A DNA stretch of 42,535 nucleotides from Nymphaea colorata (taxonomy: Eukaryota > Streptophyta > Magnoliopsida > Nymphaeales > Nymphaeaceae), in the NCBI RefSeq assembly GCF_008831285.2, contig NW_022204516.1, forward strand, positions 1 through 42,535, written 5' to 3'. Each line of letters opens with the position of its first letter. The first letter of the stretch is position 1. Positions 11,304 through 24,636 of this stretch are shown piece after piece. The position numbers and the translations under genes were made by a program. The notes under the pieces were generated by a model. The model did no database searches and was not told the DNA's origin. It worked only from the letters and a program-made list of their open reading frames with translations.

Positions 11304-12079
11304 TGCCATACAGGGTGGGAATCCAGAAGTGATGCTTCTATGGTGGAAGCCGAGTATGGTATGTAGGCACATAATGCCTCAATACTTTTAGATTTTATAT
11401 CTAATAAACGCATAGGTGGGAAGGGACACCAGCGACTACAGCGTTATCCAGCCACCCATGGAGCGTGTAGCCTGATCGTAGCCTTTCAAGAAAGTCCTGA
11501 CCTTTCCATAACCTTTCCAGAACGTCCTTTCCATTTTGTTGATGGATAATGGCATACAATTGCATTTGTGGTATGGATATATGGTACTCAATCCATTAGG
11601 AGTACCTTTGCGGATCCATGGATCCATACATTTCGATCGGCCTGGATCATATCATACATAGTACGAGCATGAGTGACTAAATTCATCGAGTAGTTCCAAT
11701 GAATCAAAATGGCGTTCCCAAAATGATCGACCGTGATTTCAGCGATAAATGGCTTCTCAGAAAGAATGGATTTTACTATCAATCTTCCTCAAGGAACCAA
11801 ATCACTTCGATTCGGGAGCCCGCTATTTGTCAAAAAGCATCTTCCGTGGTTTTTATATTATTTATCTGCGGGTTCAATTTCATCGGTAGTTGATACCATC
11901 GAACCTAATGAATGGAGATCCCTCTTCATTCATTCGAATGACGTGGCGGGGTCTCTCGATTTTTTTGCCAGCTGGATCTAGAGAGATACATCATGTGAAA
12001 AGACAAAAAAATGTGGAACCCAGAACAATTTGTGGAGAATACGTCCCTTCGTTTGGAAATACATCATTGTAATTGTTAG

Positions 12080-13255
12080 CAGTGACCATAGAATAGGTCT
12101 CTTCGTTTGGAAATTTCCCATAAAGCTATTCATAGGTTCTTTTCTCCATCGGAACAATTTTTCGGGTACTTCTTTATTCTTGGAGGAACAAAAGGTCAAA
12201 ATGTTTTCTGGGACTGCAATCCAAACTGAGGACGGGTTTTTGGAGTTAACTCACCCTACCACCCCCCAAGTCAAGCTGGTGCCCGCAGGTAATAAAAAAA
12301 GAAAGAAGATCGAATCCGCTGAAATGATCGGGCTCGACCAAAAACTGATCGGAAAAGTAACAGCGACTGGTTACTCCGGTGGTAGCACACAGATTTCCGA
12401 CCGGGAGCGAGTTCTTCGCGATGGCTGGTCGGATTCGCCTGAAACTTGGTGGGGATGTTGCTAAGATCTGGGCGATTATCCTGGGGTGAATGAGAGAGTG
12501 AAATTCGCCCTTGGTTGCTTCAGATTTTGCCTGCAACTTCAGCCCAGGCACTGCTTGGTTTCCGCCAAGCCGAGCGAGCGATGTGGTTTATTAAGGGTCG
12601 GCTATTGGGGAAAATCCATCTCCTTTCTAGACAGCAATTCTCAAATTGATACGGAGTGACTTGCTGCTGCCAAGGACAGAATTTTCAGGTTGATTCACCA
12701 TCGAGTTCATAGAAATCCGACCGGCCTTCTACCAATGGATTCCGGTGAACCTTCGGATTCTCACCTTGACAATCAGTCCGATAGACTAGGGTGCGATCCA
12801 CCTTTCCGGCGTCTCTTTCTCCGATTTTGACAGACATTAATAAGCTTACTAGGGCTGATCTTAACCTGTCTTAAGCTCTGCTCGAGGTGTAAGTTGCTTG
12901 ATTACTAGTCGACTAGAGCCACGAGTAAATTTCCGTCAAGCCTTCCCAAGATAGTTCTTCTGCCACTAACTTCTTCCGGGGAAGAAGAACTTGCACCGTG
13001 GTGATTCGGTCGGTGAATTTGTGCATAGGATCAAGACGCTCTAAGAGGATTTCCGGTGGCCTCAAAGGTCGTCTCCAAACTTGTTTCGCTTCGACCAGAG
13101 TGACAGGTTGGAGCCTTGGGTTTCCAGTCACCGGTGGTAAGACGACGAGAGGAAGAGAGAGGCGAGAGCCAATTCACACGAAAAACTCAACTTCTAATTC
13201 TTGATTGCATGGTAGCAAATTCTCTCAGGCAGTGCTTATACACATGAATTAATGA
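12080..13255 (-). other. LTR-like or retroelement leader region, unproven
   Basis: This stretch is GC-richer than its surroundings. On the minus strand it reads like a gypsy-type LTR plus leader: a TATA-like ttaataaacc near 12585-12594 followed by tcgctcgctcggcttggcgg, and many ccgg-rich words. I found no matching second copy, no PBS and no coding domain. The 144-codon open frame at 12030-12464 (+) and the 72-codon frame at 12913-13131 (-) have no recognisable family. Confidence 0.3.
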
Positions 13256-13260
13256 CACCC

Positions 13261-14847
13261 GCGCACTGCCCTCACTGTACAATAAAATCATAGATTAAGT
13301 GGTTCCTTTCTGAAGTTAATGAAACAAGTAAAAGCAACTTTCTTGCCATGGAATAACGGATGACAATAACTTCAGGTGGTTTGCTTCCTCATAATTTTCT
13401 CCTTCAACTTCGTTGCTGCTAATCAATGTACTTCCATGTATACAACATGTGCCTAGCTAGGAGATACACCCAATAAGCTAAAGGTTGGATACCAAAATGT
13501 CTACATTTTCTTTGTGAATGAAAAATAGAACGTAGGAAAAAAGCAATCTAATTCTCGGTAAACTCTTAAATTCATGGAAAAACTGGACTCAAAATTCATT
13601 TGGTTTTGGAAATGCTCAATTACGCCCAACAATTCTATGAAATCTAATTTGATGGTCTTTTGTCACAAGAACATTATCAATATAATTCTTGTTATTAACA
13701 GTTAGTAACAACTAAGAAGAGGTCAATAAATTTTAACTACTAATCATGGAGTATCATATCAAGTATACCTACCTTTGGCACTTTACCTGAAGCCCCATGC
13801 AGAAGGACAGAAGCAGAGACCAGGAAGAAGAGGAGCAGCCTGGTTTCTTCCATGGGCGACGTCGACATTAATGGTGTTCTTCCTCCTCTGGAGGCCTTAT
13901 TTGTAGCTGTGATCATCTGGGAAAAGGCCAAAACGAATTTGTGTGGGATGTATGGAATAGAACCTTGCGGTGCCCAAGTTAGAAAATTTGACTTATCGAT
14001 GCTTTAGTCCTAGGGATCTTTTCTTTTTCTTTACTTTATTTCTTTATTTTTTTGCTCGTTTTATTTTTCAGGAGGATTAAGACAGTGGGCAGATATATTA
14101 TTCCGACAAAGCATCCCTTGTCTTCCTTTTCTTCCCCATATATATGAATGACTTACTTGACATTATGCCATGATCTTCAACCGGCTTGAACCATTGTGTT
14201 GCACACACACACACAAATAGGACCTAGACTGGTTGAGACTGAAATAATCAGGTTTAGTTTAGTTGGGATACCAAATCAGGTTGTTACTGTTGTTGTTTTC
14301 ACAGATATTGACCCATTAGGCAACAGATAGCTAAGAGAATAAAATAAATAGGAGTGTGTTTGATAAGAGGAACATTCTGTGCTTGTAAAATGTATTTCAA
14401 AACCTTTACATTAATTGTTGACATCAAATGCTCACTGCAATAATCTTGTATTGGTAACGAGCAGGAAATGTTGCAACAAGATAATAAAAGAATGTATTTT
14501 TTTACTTAATTTATTGTGGCCGATCCGAGACCAACGGCATATGAGATTACTGCATTGAGAAGAGACAAAAAAAGTCGAACTCCTTTGAGGCCGACTTCCC
14601 ACTTTTTCATTTTACCATCACCGCATGAATTCTATTAGTGATGAGCCATTGTACTTCAAGACCTTCAAGTTGAAGGATGATGAGTCAACATGAAGGCATG
14701 TGTTCCTCACAAGACATTCACAAAGAGTTATTTAACCTAAAGTGGAAGTAAGAATCAAAAGGAAGAAAAAAAAGAAGTTTGGGCTTCATGCATCCAACTG
14801 TTTGATGCCTCTGAAGTTGCCACAAAAACCAAAGAAAGCATCTTCCT
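13261..14847. repeat. Tandem duplication, copy 1 (about 1.59 kb)
   Basis: Begins gcgcactgccctcactgtac and is repeated from 14848 at an offset of 1587 bases. The two copies align along almost their full length with scattered substitutions. Copy 1 has a stretch near 14690-14765 that copy 2 lacks, and lacks about 100 bases that copy 2 has near 15985-16100. Confidence 0.95.
13773..13853 (-). CDS. Possible first exon of a secreted protein, copy 1
   Basis: From the ATG at 13853 the minus strand encodes 27 codons: MEETRLLLFFLVSASVLL then HGASGKVPK. Acidic/basic start, a hydrophobic core of about 14 residues and a small-residue H-G-A-S-G stretch look like a cleavable signal peptide. The exon would end at AAAG|GTAGGT (donor at 13772-13771), close to the plant consensus. 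An in-frame upstream ATG (13931) would put the hydrophobic core 26 residues inside, so I prefer 13853. No downstream exon is evident in the 500 bases before the repeat boundary, so this may be an orphan exon. I do not recognise the family. Confidence 0.4.
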
Positions 14848-15359
14848 GCGCACTGCCCTCACTGTACAATAAAATCATAGATTAAGTGATTCCTTTCTAA
14901 AGTTAATGAAACAATTACAAGCGACTTTCTTCCCATGGAATAACGGATGACAATAACTTCAAGTGGTTTGCTTCCTCATAATTTTCTCCTCCAACTTCGT
15001 TGCTGCTACTCACGTACTGCCCATGTATACATCATGTGCCTAGCTAGGAGATACACCCAATAAACTAAAGGTTGGATACCAAAATGTCTACAATTTCTTT
15101 GGAAAAGAAAAATAGGACGTAGGAAAAAAGCAATCTAATTGTCGGTAAACTCTTAAATTCATGGAAAAACTGGACTCAAAATTCATTTGGTTTTGGAAAT
15201 GCTCAATTACACCCAACAATTCTATGGAATCTAATTCGATGGTCTTTTATCACAATAACTTTATCAATATAATTCTCATTATTAACAGATAGTAACAACT
15301 AAGAAGAGATCAATAAATTGTCACTACTAATCATGGACTATCATATCAAGTATACATAC

Positions 15360-15440
15360 CTTTGGTGCTTTACTTGAAGCCCCATGGACAAGGACAGAAG
15401 CAGAGACCAGGAAGAAGAGGAGCAGCCTGGTTTCTTCCAT
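15360..15440 (-). CDS. Possible first exon of a secreted protein, copy 2
   Basis: The duplicate of the exon at 13773-13853, again 27 codons from the ATG at 15440. Only three residues differ (LLHG to LVHG, ASGK to ASSK, KVPK to KAPK). The donor here is AAAG|GTATGT, a very good plant site. The open frame, signal-peptide character and donor are all kept. In copy 1 a second possible donor (TTCAG|GTAAAG) exists, but copy 2 has lost its CAG, so the AAAG|GTA site is the better shared candidate. Continuation into further exons is not seen. Confidence 0.4.
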
Positions 15441-15940
15441 GGGCGACGTCGAGATTAATGGTGTTCTTCCTCCTCTGGAGGCCTTATTTGTAGCTGTGAT
15501 CATGTGGGAAAAGGCCAAAACGAATTTGTGAGAGCTGTATGGAATAGAACCTTGCTGTGGCCAAGTTAGAAAATTTGACTTATCGATGCTTTAGTCCTAG
15601 GGATCTTTTCTTTTTCTTTACTTTATTTCTTTATTTTTTTCCTCATTTTATTTTTCAGGAGGATTAAGACAGTGGGCAGATATATTATTCCAACAAAGCA
15701 TGCCTTGTCTTCCTTTTCTTCCCCAGATATATGAAAGACTTACTTGACATTATGCCACGATCTTCAACCGGCTTGAACCATTGTGTTGCACACACACACA
15801 CACATGGGACCTAGACTGGTTGAGACTGAAATAATCAGGTTTAGTTTAGTTGGGATATCAAATCAGGTTGTCATTGTTGTTGTTTTCACAGAGATTGACC
15901 CATTAGGCAACACATAGCTAAGAGAATAAAATGAATAGAA

Positions 15941-16119
15941 GTGTGTTTGATAAGAGGAAGATTGTGTGCTTGTAAACCTTTACATTATTGTTTCAAAACA
16001 CAATGTGTAATCATGTCTAACGTCTAATTGTTGACATTATGTTATGTTAACTTTTACGTCATGTATTTTGAAAACGTATCCCAACAATACGCAAAATATT
16101 ATTCTTATCAAATGCTCAC
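15941..16119. mobile_element. MITE-like inverted-repeat insertion inside copy 2
   Basis: Left end gtgtgtttgataagagg (15941-15957) and right end attcttatcaaatgctcac (16101-16119) are inverted with about 10 matched bases (tttgataaga). The equivalent place in copy 1 (14354-14433) keeps the left end and a shortened right end, so the insertion predates the duplication and copy 1 later lost about 100 bases. Confidence 0.5.
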
Positions 16120-16477
16120 TGCAATAATCTTGTATTGGTAGCGAGGAGGAAATGTTGCAACTAGATAATAAAAGAATGTATTTTTTTTTACTTAATTTAT
16201 TGTGGCCGATAGACCAACGGCATATGGGATTACCGCATTGAGAAGAGAAAAAAAAAAGTCAAACTCTGCTGAGGCCGACTTCCCCACTTTTTCATTTTAC
16301 CATCACCGCATGAATTCTATTAGTGATGAGCCATTGTAATTCAAGACCTTCAAGTTGAAGGATGATGAGTCAACATGAAAGTCACAAGACATGGAAGAAA
16401 AAAAAGAAGTCTGTGCTTGATGCATCCAACTGTTTGATGCTTCTGAAGTTGCCATAAAAACCAAAGAAAGCATCTCC

Positions 16478-17384
16478 CATGGGGGAAAATTGAATTTAAT
16501 CAAAAGAATATTCACATTGAGCAGCAACTCTTGCTTTTGTTTAAGACAAGCAACATGTTTTTCCAATTCAAAGAAGAAGAGGGAAAAAACAATCAAACCT
16601 GTTTCTACTGTATTGAAAGAAGAGACTTTAAGTGCAGCTTCCAGAAATCAGGGTGGGAAGAGGAGATGTGGGTGACAAGCAAGTACAAATATTCGTCGGC
16701 AACGAAGAAGACTGAAATCTAGACCTTTTCCTTCTTTTGGCTTTGCTCTGCTCCTTTGGTTCCGTCACGTGCTTTAAGCCCTCCTTCTCCCTTTCAAATC
16801 TATGATTTTTTCTCATGAAGTTGTCTTTGTAAGGCCCGGCCATGGTGGTTGGCTTCTTTCTAGAGGGCCCCATTAAATTTAACAGGTCTAGTCCTCCCAT
16901 GGTTCTTCATTGCATGTAGAAAGTGTTTGATTCCCATTTTCAGAAGTTTGAAAGCAAGAACACCTTGTTCGTGCATGTTCTGAAAGACATAAGGATAAAC
17001 GTTGTCATTGAAAACTACATTTTAAAAAATTCTGGTAAATAAACTGAATGATGTTTTCAAACTTTTTAGAACAGCTTTATAAATATAAAGGAAACAATAT
17101 AAGGTAATGAAAAAGGTGTGAAGTTTTAGAATTAATAGGATTTTAGAAAAATAGAATAGCGCAAAATAACATTTCTATTGAATATTATAGTACAACAATT
17201 ACTGCCTTGATCATAATAGATAAAAATAGCATTTTTTTCCTCAAAAGAAGAAACCACATCTTCTATTTCAGGAAAATCTTACATAAAACGATGTTTTATA
17301 TTTTACTAAATGACAAGACAGTGGTCCCTATGGCTCCACTTTCTAACTCTTCCACTGATTTGCATATGAGAGAAAAAGACAAAC
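16478..17384. other. No gene recognised
   Basis: AT-rich DNA with short open frames on both strands and a CACGTG (G-box-like) palindrome near 16767. No coding similarity was found, and no further GH2 exon is visible between here and the pseudogene at 17385. Confidence 0.55.
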
Positions 17385-18187
17385 CTGGTAGCTCTTTGCA
17401 ATTTACATCTTCAAATGTACTCTCATATAACTTCACAGGTGTTCTTGTGGGGTTAGTTGCCAAATAAAATTTTCAGTAACCACTCAATGAGTGAACAAAT
17501 GGCAAGCCCTCAACCCAATAGCTAACACTCTCTAAAGAACTAGAAACAGCATCATCATTCCATGTGGCTAAGTTGGAAACCAGCACATCAACTTTGCTTC
17601 TCTTGCACCAATACTTGAGAGGTCCAGCAAACAGCAGTGGAATAACTTTGATTTTTAAAAGTATGTCAAGAATACATAGCAGAAATATATGAAGAATGCC
17701 AAATTCAACTATCTGCAATAAAAAAATGAAAAACGAAAAAATATGAACCCAGTACATGTGCCATCACAAATTGAGCTTTATACCTAAACAAGTTTAATTA
17801 TACAAACTCAAATGGAAATCCCTATCTAAAGTTCTCCAAATAATCTACTAATCCTGAAAAGCAACATAAGATCATAATTCAGTACACAACAGCAACTAAC
17901 CAAATCTAAACAACAAAAGAATGTGCATAGACAATCACTCGCACACCTAAGAAGCATAGCCGATCCTCATCCAACTCCAAGGCCACAAGGCAATTCAGCA
18001 ACATGCAAAGATCGTTTGAGCAAGTGCCACATCAAGAACAAAAATGTGACTCACATTCGACCATGTCGTGGCACTTTTGCAGCACATGAGCATCGCGCTT
18101 CTGCTACTTGATGATCGCCTGATCTTCCCAAACCCTATTGCCAGTCCAAATCATGAAGACAATTCCGCCGGCCAGAGCTGGCGTCAT
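17385..18187 (-). pseudogene. Family GH2 (LacZ-type) beta-galactosidase pseudogene, exons 1-2 only
   Basis: Matches the N-terminus of the plant GH2 protein of which Arabidopsis At3g54440 is an example, a roughly 1,100-residue LacZ-like glycosidase. Exon 1 (18187-18055, minus): TGNRVWEDQAIIK, stop, QKRDAHVLQKCHDMVE, ending at a good donor (T|GTGAGT). Exon 2 (17624-17385): PLKYWCKRSKVDVLVSNLAT, WNDDAVSSSLESVSYWVEGL, PFVHSLSGY, stop, KFYLATNPTRTPVKLYES, ending ELP before GTTTGT. Family consensus has Trp at both stops (IKWxKRDAH; SGYWKF): TAG at 18104-18106 and TGA at 17473-17475. The acceptor of exon 2 appears changed from AG to TG. The sugar-binding and catalytic domains are missing altogether. 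The retained intron shows a genomic fragment. Confidence 0.9.
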
Positions 18188-21100
18188 CTTGCCAGAGAAT
18201 GGGGAAAACACTTGGATGAGACCATCTGAATTCCAAGATGTCGCACTACAACCTTAAACTCCAAAGAGTGATGTGTGACCCCTTGGGATCAAACGCTTTT
18301 CAATATTCACTATAATGGGCAATATTGTATGGACTTGCTTAAGAAGTCACTAAAATAGAGGAAAAAGGAAGCTGACCAATTTAAGGAACTAAAGAATAAA
18401 TGGCCATCAAAAGGATGAGCAAGCATAAAGAGAAACCAAAGATTTGCACAAAATAGTAAGTCAAAAAAATTTTTCCACTTGATTTGAAATGTAAACACTT
18501 GAAATTGCAAATGAGGATTATAAAACTCCACGGCCCAATGCAGCCACCGATATTTCATCTTTGAAGGCTCGTTGACTATGTATCACTTCAGATGGATGAC
18601 CAGAGTGATGCACTGCTTGTTCTCTCCTTCCATAGTTTTCTGTCTGCAACATAGTACTCAAACTGCAGTTAAATATCAGGCACCTCAATCTTCAAAATTG
18701 CCAAATCACTTGGAGTCCAAGATTTGCTAACAGTCCAAGATGCTGATAAAGCTGACACAAGGTGTTGAATTGTCAATCCTATTGATTGTTCAACTACTTG
18801 TAGAAAATAATAATACATCGTAATAAAAAATTCTCTTCGACGTGCATGCTTGAAACAAGACATGAAAGGGGTGACAACATCATCACAGAATCGAAGTCTT
18901 GCCAGACCTTAACGCACCTTTGCTTCACCACCATTCATGCATGGATGCATGGTTTCTGCATGATATCATCATCATGTCACACAAATACTGATTAATGGCT
19001 CATGTTGGCTTGTAGGTGAACTTTCCACTTCAAAAATTGCAATATACATTGATGCATAGGAAGCAGTGATAAAAATGCCCCTAATCCCTTTCTTCACAAC
19101 CCCCTTCTATTGGCTACCAATTTTAATGAGAAAATACAATGCATGCAGAATCAGGGATCAAATCTTTATAGATAATCCTATTGCCTCCTTGTTCTATTGC
19201 ACCATTAATAATTATGAGGACAGGTAGAGTCCCCTCCACAAAAAAGCGAATTCAAGTGTCCTAGGCACTCAAAAGAGAAAGGGGCTAGCCTTTTCAATAA
19301 ATAAGAGGCTTGAAGTGAGAAACAAAACAAAGTGAAGATACCAATGTAGAAGGAGTAGCAGCAAATATAGATGACTATGCAACTCCAGTGTACACATGCA
19401 TCCCCTTATATACCTAGGTATAGACATGACATGTGCAACTAACATACATGCATTCAAATACAATCACAAGCTCAATAAATAGAACACTACTCTAAACAAT
19501 CAAACTACAACTACTTTAACTAGGACTCAAACAAGCATGGCATTCTGAACCATGAGCACTACTCTAAACCACGTCCGCACTATACTAAACTACAACTAAG
19601 AAGGCAAGAAGAAATTTCAATTTTAAATCAAACTTTCACACATCTCGAACTAGATCAAAACATCAAGAAAAATCAATTTAGAATGTGTTCTTCACAAGAA
19701 AAAACATAAATTTCATAACGACAACCAAATGGATTCATGTTGGACTAAGAGAAACTCGATTGGCTGTACAGAAAATGATGAAGGACATGCACAAGGGATA
19801 TTCAAGCCCTTCGCTCCCTCCCTCTCTCTCCCCCTCTCTCTCTCTCATGTATAAGCCCTGACTTAATCTCTCTCTCTTATATATGTAAGCCGATATTAAA
19901 TATGCCAACATATATAACAGTCAAGAAGAATACTTTTGTGTATATAGACAAGGTAGTGTGTTAAATTCTAAACTATTTCATTGCATTTATGAAGTGCCCG
20001 TGCATTTCATTTTGTTGATTCGTTATTAGTTTGAGCCTTCCCCAACTTCTACGATAATATAAGCAATTGTGTGACTGGGTCCACTGGGATTGGATTCTTC
20101 TAGAGATAAGTTGGATAAGGAAATATGTATGCGGAAATTTACATGTGAAGGAGACAAAGGGGAAAGGGGAGTTTTGTGTTTGCTCCTCCCTTTTGAAAGA
20201 TGAACGATGAGTCCCTTTTTACGATCTGAAGTTTTTTCTTTTATTGTCTATTATAGTCACTTTCGTCCTAAAATTAATTGATTTTCTGCAGATCAAGTAC
20301 TTCCCTGTGCCATGCTTCACTTTCTCCTTCTCAATTTATTTTTGTTTTTTCTTAACATTTCAATTGGAGATTGGCCTCAGGTAAGTTCATTTATGTATTA
20401 TATTTGGATTTATGTTGATGCTAGCTTCTAACTAGTTTAACAAGACAAGCTAATGTTGAATTGAGATATATATTTCTCTTTAAATGAAGTTTCTTAATAA
20501 TAAGTGAACGTGAATGTTTTATTTTAGTGTTTTATTGATTGACATTTTGAGTACCATTTGTCATTGTCATGTATGCCTAGGCAGGTATAGCAGGAAAATG
20601 CATAGCAGAAAAAGTGCAACCTCAGATATAGGTGTGACAGGATGTAAATATATATATATGTATATCTGCATATAAAGGGAAAGACTTGTGATTTCTGAAT
20701 TTCCTCAGAAGCTTTTGAGGAATGTGTTTCATGAACTAGATTTTCTTGTCATGGTTGATGGGTTTGAACTTTTTAAATGAGTGTTCTTTTAAGAAAAAAG
20801 TACATTAGCATAGCTATTTTATCTAACCATTTTCATGCATAGCTTTCACATGCCTATTTCATTTAGGTACCGGTTGAAAGTTTAACATAGATCTCTGCAT
20901 TGCATTCTGCAAACAAATAATCACTGGCTTTTTTTTTTGCTGTTAGTACAGATTAGTTGCCAAGCATGTAGTAGTTGCTATTTTTCCTAAGCTTGTTTAG
21001 CATACATCCCATTTGAGAATGAACTGGCACCTTTCTTTGAGAAGTTTTTTATTTTCATGCTTCATGTCTGTAGTGACAGTAGATTGTGACCAAGGAAGTT

Positions 21101-22877
21101 GAAAATTCTTGCTCAATGATGTTTTGAGTTATGACAGCAGTTGGAGTCATTGTTGCACTGTAATTATGAAAGAATTCTAAATTTTCCAGAGAAATGGAAC
21201 TGCCTGAGGAAAAAGGAACTCAATCAGATGAATATGAATGATTTGACAAATAATTTTTTTGAACTTGATATTTATTCACTCAAATTGTTTAGTTTAGAAT
21301 CATTTGTTTACTCTTCTAGTATTTACAAGTATTAAAAAGCCTATTCAGCATTGTTGTTTCTAATTCTTCATTCTTAGTTGCTACGATGTATCCCATATGA
21401 TATCTATTATGAAACTGACACTGATACTTTATGGAGATCTGTTCTTTTCTTGAGACAGCTGATCGATATGTGTGTGTGCAGGATTAAACATTTAAATGGT
21501 GTGTGCAGGATTAAACATTTAAATGGTGTGTGCAGGATTATACACCTAGATGGCAAATGCCTTTGTTCCTATTTCTTTGATTAGGCCCCACTTTATGTAA
21601 TGGGAGAAATTGTGTCGGAAAATGTTATTTATTCAATTGAATTTGTAGATATTTTTATCACGTTCTGTTTAGTGGGACACTGTTGTAGATTAGTTACAGT
21701 GAAACTTTTATGTGTATCTTTAAGAGTTGAAAACTGAAACTGGCTAGATTTGATGAAAAGTGAAAACCTCATTGTAGAAACTCAGATATTTCTAATCTAA
21801 GTGGTATACCTTTTTTTTCCTGCTTAGTTGTATAAGCTCAGATGTAGGGGAAATATACACTACTAATTGGTTGATAATGACCCACAAGTATATAAACTTC
21901 TAAAGTGTTGGCAAAAACTATGTTATGAAACTATTCTTAAGTCCTTCCAAAACCCAAACATGTGGAGTGCTATATAAACTATGAACTTGCCTGGGTTATA
22001 ATCAATAATATGATGAGTCATAGACTGTTCAGAAGCCTTCTCTCCATCAGCTAAGATGACATTAATTAGGGTTCTTGTAAATTTCTATTAAAGGTTGGGA
22101 CATATACCAAATTGACGTCAGAATTGCTTTTTTAAAAAGAATTAAATGTAGAAGTTTATATGAATCTCCCTCTTCGGCAAAACTTTCTATGGTAAGATTC
22201 TTCACCTGAGGAAAGTTTTATAGTGTAATGTGAACTTCTATGTTTTTCTTTAATAAATTTAAGTTATTTGTCACATCTCTAAATTTTAAAATCTTGTTCT
22301 TCTAATACAACTATATTTTGCTAAGATAAATTTTAAACTTTGTTATTCTGCTACAACTCTATTTTGCTAAGATAACTTTTTTAGGTATAGTCATTCTTCT
22401 TTTATATATGTCAATGACATGATTATTACAATTAGTAGCAAGATGGACATTGTAAATATTTTTATGGCCCTTTTGCTTTTAGACAAAATAAGTTGGTTGG
22501 CTTGCTAAAGTTTGAACTTATTGTCATTTTCTTCCCACTACATGATTTTATTTATTTTTTGTGCACAAGAAAGTTGAACAGAAGATAACCCCTGTTTGTT
22601 TTTCTTTTTTCATTTTTTAATGCCAAAGTAAGGCTTAGAATTAGCTCTGCTTTATAATTTTTTCCATAGAATTTTGTGACTTTTTTTTTTATTTGGTCTA
22701 CATTTGGATAAATCCAGCTGAAGTTGGTTCTGTTGATTATCATTTTTTGGTTATGATAATGCACATACTTCACAATCAAAGTGGTATCGATCATTTTGTA
22801 GTGGTTCAATCTGCTTTCAAGTTTATTATTTTTGCTTTTGGTTGAACATTAATCTTTAACAACTCATTTAGCTACAG
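18188..22877. other. No gene recognised; simple repeats only
   Basis: About 4.7 kb of AT-rich DNA. Minus-strand open frames at 18310-18558 (includes MKYRWLHWAVEFYNPHLQF) and 18669-18863 look slightly protein-like but match nothing I know. A CT-rich microsatellite lies near 19806-19882. I looked for upstream JmjN/JmjC exons of the pseudogene that starts at 22878 and did not find them. Confidence 0.5.
21472..21552 (+). repeat. 27-bp tandem repeat, three copies
   Basis: Units at 21472-21498, 21499-21525 and 21526-21552 read gtgtgtgcaggattaaacat followed by ttaaatg. The first two are identical and the third has several changes. Confidence 0.93.

Positions 22878-24636
<1,759 letters not shown>

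Larger units (their letters stand above)
10200..12060. other. Organelle-derived mosaic (NUPT/NUMT-like)
   Basis: Two segments are clearly organellar: an SSU rRNA 3' fragment (10417-10490) and a psbC/cemA chimera (about 11129-11303). The rest has the composition and style of organellar spacer DNA, for example 10215-10380 and 11390-12060, but I could not match it to a named gene. The pieces come from places that are not adjacent in a standard plastome, so the block was rearranged before or after transfer, or came through a mitochondrial genome that had itself taken up plastid DNA. Confidence 0.55.
14848..16477. repeat. Tandem duplication, copy 2 (about 1.63 kb)
   Basis: Starts with the same gcgcactgccctcactgtac directly after the end of copy 1 (aaagaaagcatcttcct) and ends in the equivalent aaagaaagcatctccc. 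The head-to-tail junction is precise, as in unequal crossing-over or replication slippage. Confidence 0.95.

Noticed and set aside
11588-11782. Minus-strand frame with HWNYSMNLVTHARTMYDMIQ
   Set aside because: It looks organelle-like, but I could not match it to any plastid or mitochondrial protein, so no gene name is given.
12030-12464. 144-codon plus-strand open frame
   Set aside because: No recognisable domain; the composition suggests retroelement leader or organellar spacer rather than a gene.
18310-18863. Possible additional exons upstream of the GH2 pseudogene
   Set aside because: Translations do not match GH2 or any other family I know, and GH2 exon 1 already has its own start downstream at 18187.
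21472-21552. CRISPR-like array
   Set aside because: The 27-bp units are directly adjacent with no spacers, and the context is a plant nuclear genome.
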